DNA of 25,672 nt, taken from contig DJET01000056.1 in the NCBI GenBank assembly GCA_002431945.1, positions 1 through 25,672 on the forward strand, in the 5' to 3' direction. The position numbers were made by a program, and so were the translations under genes. Source of the stretch: Ruminococcaceae bacterium UBA5891. GTDB taxonomy: Bacteria > Bacillota > Clostridia > Oscillospirales > Acutalibacteraceae. Numbering within the stretch: position 1 is the first letter of the stretch; each line of letters begins with the position of its first letter. This document shows positions 22,684 through 25,672 of the stretch, in pieces. The notes below the pieces were generated by a model. The model saw only the letters and a list, made by a program, of their open reading frames with translations. It did not search any database and had not been told where the DNA came from.

Positions 22684-23456
22684 AGTACTCCGCAACAGCT
22701 CCTGTTAAAATCATTGTTTTGGGCGCAGGCGGCACGGGAGGATATTTGATTCCCCACCTTTACCGCATAGCCTTTGCCGATAAAGGCCGAAATTACCGTA
22801 TTATTATCTGCGACGGGGATATTGTCGAGCCTAAAAACCTTATCCGTCAAAACTTTATTGAGCAGGATATAGGCAGAAACAAGGCGTCGGTATTAGCCGA
22901 GCGCTATGCCGGAGCTTTCGGTATAGAGTGCGAGTATATACCCGAATATATTGAAAGCGAACAGCGGCTTACAGAGCTTGTCCGACCGGACTTTACAAAA
23001 AGCCCGTGGACTAATGCCAGGGAAACCCAGCGTGTAATTTTAATCGGCTGCGTAGACAACAATAAGTCGAGAGCTATATGCCATAAGGTGTTTTACGGAA
23101 CAAAAGATTTGGTGTATATAGATTCGGGCAACGGAGAGCATACGGGTCAGGTGGTCTGCGGAATAAGACAAAACGGCAGAACGACCTTTAAGCCCGTAGG
23201 TACGCTTTACCCGGACATTTTAAAGGCTGAGGATAAGCTGCCGACCGAGCTTTCCTGCGCGGAACGCGCGGTATCCGCCCCGCAATCGGTAACCGCAAAC
23301 CTTACAGCGGCTACCGCCGTAACCTCTTTCCTTTACGATCTGCTTGTGACAGGCGACCTGACTACAAGGTATGTAACCTTTTCTTCTAAAATTATTTCCA
23401 CAAGAGCGGAAACGGTTAAAAAGCGTAAGAGGAGGACGGAAAAATGCGCGGCATAG
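22680..23456 (+). CDS. ThiF/E1-like adenylyltransferase, PRTRC ThiF-type, 258 aa
   Basis: The Rossmann nucleotide-binding loop is VLGAGGTGGYL (residues 13-23) with D45/D47 in the 'ICDGDIVEPKNLIRQNF' segment (N53, R56), the arrangement of E1/ThiF/MoeB enzymes. These activate the C-terminus of a ubiquitin-like protein with ATP. A further conserved 'VDNNKSR' segment (126-131) and C193 in LSCAE near the crossover loop suit E1-type proteins of the PRTRC group. I use the ATG at 22680, with GGGAGGG upstream and an ATGA overlap with the JAB gene, instead of an in-frame codon inside that gene. No Cys-pair zinc site is evident. Its substrate, a ubiquitin-like protein, is not obvious among the neighbours. 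High confidence in the fold, moderate in the PRTRC subgroup. Confidence 0.88.
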   Translation: MKYSATAPVKIIVLGAGGTGGYLIPHLYRIAFADKGRNYRIIICDGDIVEPKNLIRQNFIEQDIGRNKASVLAERYAGAFGIECEYIPEYIESEQRLTELVRPDFTKSPWTNARETQRVILIGCVDNNKSRAICHKVFYGTKDLVYIDSGNGEHTGQVVCGIRQNGRTTFKPVGTLYPDILKAEDKLPTELSCAERAVSAPQSVTANLTAATAVTSFLYDLLVTGDLTTRYVTFSSKIISTRAETVKKRKRRTEKCAA

Positions 23457-23866
23457 AAATACCGGCAGGTGCAAAGGATAAAAAGAACAGCGGCGGGTTT
23501 TATGTTGCAAACAGCGCGGTTTTTACCACGGACAACCCCACAAGGGATTGGGATATGTTCACTGCATTTTTAGGCGATCAGCTTTCAAAGGTCCTGCCAA
23601 AGCTTGAAATTACCAAGTGCTTTGAGGATGTGACAAGCGGCAGAAAAACCTATGTGTTCGCCAAAAGCGACCGTATGAAGATAATACTTGACGATCAGGA
23701 GAAATACATTGCGGTATTTTTAGTTGCGGACGACAGTATGGAGACTTTAGTTTTCAATACGGCGCTTAATACCCTTAAAAAAATTCTCACCTTCGGGTAT
23801 AAAGGCTCGGTGTTCAGGCGGATAAATTACCGCAGGCTAAGCGAGGTGAAATATGAGCGATTGTGA
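23444..23866 (+). CDS. Unknown protein between the E1-like and methyltransferase genes, 140 aa
   Basis: A soluble alpha/beta protein with a 'KTYVFAKSDRMKIILDDQEKYIAVFLV' strand series and a basic C-terminal helix and tail (FRRINYRR). It has no Gly-Gly ending, so it is not a standard ubiquitin-like substrate unless processed. No catalytic motif is visible. AGGAGG precedes the ATG at 23444, which overlaps the ThiF stop by 13 bases, and the stop overlaps the methyltransferase start by 14. The tight coupling on both sides says it belongs to the same functional set. I do not recognise the family. Confidence 0.6.
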   Translation: MRGIEIPAGAKDKKNSGGFYVANSAVFTTDNPTRDWDMFTAFLGDQLSKVLPKLEITKCFEDVTSGRKTYVFAKSDRMKIILDDQEKYIAVFLVADDSMETLVFNTALNTLKKILTFGYKGSVFRRINYRRLSEVKYERL

Positions 23867-25220
23867 AAACAACGGCTGCTTTTGCCTTGACGAGCTGACC
23901 GAGTGCAGCGAAAATCTGAAACGCTTAATTGCAGCGCTGAATGAACAGTATCCTGTTTATCTTGAAAAAAGGGATTACGGTTCAATATCCGAGCTGCATA
24001 TTACCGCTAAAGCATTATGGGCGGAGTTTGCTAATATACTTCACCCGCTCGGTGAGTATGGGGATGAACAGCTATACTCCACCGCCCTTAAAATGTTTGA
24101 GGCAATTCAGAAATTCGGGTATTTAAACGGCGGAAATTACCCTGCTTTAGTGTCTGCGCTTAATTCCTTTGCGGATATGCTGCCGAATAAAAAGAGCATT
24201 GACGCAAAGGCGGCAGCGCACCTTATGAACCGTATTAAAATGGGATATTTCCCTACGGACTTGGACCACATAAGGTTAATTAAGCAAGCGGTTAATTTTC
24301 CAAAAAGCAACGTCAATATACTTGACCCCTGCTGCGGAGAAGGACTGGCGCTTAAAGCCTTTGCGGAAAACGAAAACGCCGACACCTACGGAATAGAGCT
24401 TGACGAAAGCAGAGGACATACGGCGCAGAAAAATCTCGACCGCGTGGGTCTCGGCAGCTTTTTCGGCTCGTCTGTACCTCCCGGCAGGTTTCACGCGCTG
24501 CTTTTAAATCCGCCCTACCTTTCCTGCCCCGGAGACGGCGGCAGCAGAAGAATGGAACGGGCGTTTCTTGCCGACACTCTGCCGCTTTTAATGAAGGGCG
24601 GACTGCTTATATACATAATCCCCTACCACAGGGCCAACGAGTCGGTATGCCGTATACTTTCGTCTTACTACAAAAATCTTTCGGTATACAGATTCCGTGA
24701 CAGCGAGTTTAAAAAGTATAAGCAGATAGTGTTTTTCGGTGTTCGCACCGAAAGGCGCACAGCGGACAAGACCGCCGCAAGGATAGAGCAGCTTTGCCTG
24801 CAGCCGGATAAAATTCCCCTTATAGATACCCTGCCTGCGGGACTGTATTCACTTCCCGAAAAGGAAACGGAAATCCCCCATTTCAGAGGCTCTGTTTTCG
24901 ACATCGAGGCATTAGCCGAGCAGCTTAAAAGCTCGGATAGCTTAGATATTCTTTTTGAAAGCTCACGGCTTGAAAACAGAACCCGCAATCCGCTTTTACC
25001 GCTTAACCTTTCTCAAATAGGTTTGGTGGGAGCGAGCGGACTTATGAACGGGCTTGTGGACTGCGAGCACCCGCATGTTATAAAGGGCAGAATTGTAAGG
25101 GAGAAAAAGCAGAAGAGCATACCGACCGACAGAGAGGGCGTAGCTCAAATAAGCGAGGTTGAAAGCAACAAAATTATCTTTAATATCTTAACAGCAGATA
25201 GGTATATAACGATTGGATAG
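23853..25220 (+). CDS. DUF6094-like class I DNA (N6-adenine type) methyltransferase, 455 aa
   Basis: Residues 1-120 are a helical extension. The SAM-binding motif I is D158-P-C-C-G-E-G164, with E182/D184 of motif II in YGIELDE and the catalytic NPPY at 219-222, the signature of amino-methyltransferases that act on adenine N6 (or cytosine N4). The segment 'RIKMGYFPTDLDHIRLI' before motif I is a form I associate with DUF6094 proteins of ICEs. The C-terminal half (250-455) probably recognises the target. No restriction endonuclease is next to it, so it may protect or mark element DNA, or support replication or transfer. The start at 23853 (GAGGTG upstream) overlaps the previous gene. The gene ends 12 bases before the next. 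Confidence 0.82.
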   Translation: MSDCENNGCFCLDELTECSENLKRLIAALNEQYPVYLEKRDYGSISELHITAKALWAEFANILHPLGEYGDEQLYSTALKMFEAIQKFGYLNGGNYPALVSALNSFADMLPNKKSIDAKAAAHLMNRIKMGYFPTDLDHIRLIKQAVNFPKSNVNILDPCCGEGLALKAFAENENADTYGIELDESRGHTAQKNLDRVGLGSFFGSSVPPGRFHALLLNPPYLSCPGDGGSRRMERAFLADTLPLLMKGGLLIYIIPYHRANESVCRILSSYYKNLSVYRFRDSEFKKYKQIVFFGVRTERRTADKTAARIEQLCLQPDKIPLIDTLPAGLYSLPEKETEIPHFRGSVFDIEALAEQLKSSDSLDILFESSRLENRTRNPLLPLNLSQIGLVGASGLMNGLVDCEHPHVIKGRIVREKKQKSIPTDREGVAQISEVESNKIIFNILTADRYITIG

Positions 25221-25232
25221 GAGACAGAAGGA

Positions 25233-25499
25233 ATGGAAGATATAAGCATATTGGAGGAGCTGTGCGATATGGTTTTTGAAAAAGCTCAGCCCCAAACGGA
25301 AAGCTACAAACAAAAGCGTTCAAATGCTGCCGAGGCGGGAGAAAGACTCCGGAAAACACTTACGGACGAACAGAAACAGCTGCTTGAAGAACGCGACGAC
25401 GCATTGGGTCGGTGCGCTTCCGAAGAAAGGCTTTTAATGTTCAGGCTTACCATTAAACTGGCATTCGCATTATTAAAAGAGATGGGAGAAACAAAATGA
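25233..25499 (+). CDS. Small helical/coiled-coil protein, 88 aa
   Basis: The ATG at 25233 has AGGAG and AAGGA purines upstream. The protein is charged and helical (residues 25-85, Glu/Lys/Arg rich), with no signal, membrane segment or Cys motif. It ends in an ATGA overlap with the DnaN-like gene, so the two are translationally coupled. It could be a clamp or methyltransferase accessory, but nothing in the sequence shows this. Confidence 0.6.
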   Translation: MEDISILEELCDMVFEKAQPQTESYKQKRSNAAEAGERLRKTLTDEQKQLLEERDDALGRCASEERLLMFRLTIKLAFALLKEMGETK

Positions 25500-25672
25500 A
25501 GTTCACAGTAAACCGTTCGGCATTTTGCGAGGCGTTAAAAACCGTAACGAATGTCGGAAAAAGCAGCCTGCTCACAAGAATTTCGGGCATATATCTTTAC
25601 GCCGACGCTTCAAAGAGGATATTGGAGCTTATGGGCACCGATGTTATAACCTCGGTTGTAAAGCGCATAAGG
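25496..25672 (+). CDS. dnaN: DnaN-like sliding clamp (DNA polymerase III beta), 3' partial
   Basis: The first 59 codons are open to the window end. The product starts MKFTV and continues with a helical 'RSAFCEALKTVTNVG' segment, LTRISGIYLYAD and LELMGTDVITSV. This matches the first domain of beta clamps (MKFTV start, helix, strand with G-x-x-L, x-TD-x). ATG at 25496 overlaps the previous stop by four bases. A second, element-borne clamp would load at replication forks or strand-transfer intermediates. The rest of the gene is outside the window, so I cannot confirm a full three-domain protein. Confidence 0.75.
   Translation, partial: MKFTVNRSAFCEALKTVTNVGKSSLLTRISGIYLYADASKRILELMGTDVITSVVKRIR

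Overview
The window is the core of an integrative conjugative element (ICE), or a very similar mobile element, from a Gram-positive, probably gut-type Clostridia (Oscillospiraceae/Ruminococcaceae-like) host. The evidence is AGGAGG-type ribosome binding sites, a PrgI/VirB4/VirD4 type IV secretion set of the Gram-positive kind, a sortase-type (xPxTG) surface anchor with SpaA/Cna-B domains, and many small proteins that I know from Firmicutes ICEs (DUF3789-, DUF6100-, XF1762- and DUF6094-like). No rRNA, tRNA, transposase, integrase, relaxase or CRISPR array is visible. The left and right ends both lie inside genes, so the element continues on both sides. Family names come from memory of family features, not from a database search.

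Layout. (1) 1-6651: surface and pilus-like module. It holds two pseudopilin-like proteins, a membrane-anchored Cys-rich (zinc ribbon-like) protein, a large secreted protein with an internal duplication, an NlpC/P60-headed adhesin with about five B-type domains and a sortase signal, and a small unknown protein. (2) 6632-12624: transfer channel. It holds a VirB2-like small membrane protein, a VirB6/TrbL-like polytopic protein, a short membrane protein that looks like a decapitated VirB1/CD1108-type hydrolase, PrgI, the VirB4 ATPase and a 38-residue DUF3789-like peptide. A HEPN/MNT toxin-antitoxin pair sits on the opposite strand inside this operon, with its own promoter and terminator. (3) 12637-14131: a reverse-strand DUF234-type AAA ATPase cargo gene with a strong promoter that carries a perfect inverted repeat. 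(4) 14154-20534: a DUF6100-like protein, an unknown winged-helix-like protein, the VirD4 coupling protein, a replication-initiator-like HTH protein with a 15-bp minisatellite, a small HTH protein, an S1/OB-fold protein and an XF1762-like protein. These run as a tightly overlapping plus-strand operon. (5) 20535-21075: a 541-bp non-coding control region with a consensus sigma-A promoter, two matching palindromes, and two tandem intrinsic terminators whose arms can re-pair. (6) 21076-25672: an operon of JAB/JAMM protease, E1-like ThiF protein, unknown 140-residue protein, DUF6094-like DNA methyltransferase, small helical protein and the start of a DnaN-like sliding clamp.

How they may work together. 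The first modules make the cell-cell contact and transfer channel (VirB2/VirB6/PrgI/VirB4, adhesin, wall hydrolase), and VirD4 docks DNA to it. The RepA-like protein, methyltransferase and clamp suggest that the element supports its own replication or maintenance after excision. The JAB and E1-like pair resembles the PRTRC family of mobile-element systems, here without a recognisable ubiquitin-like partner and under an unusual attenuator-like leader. That locus is the best candidate in the window for an incompletely described system.
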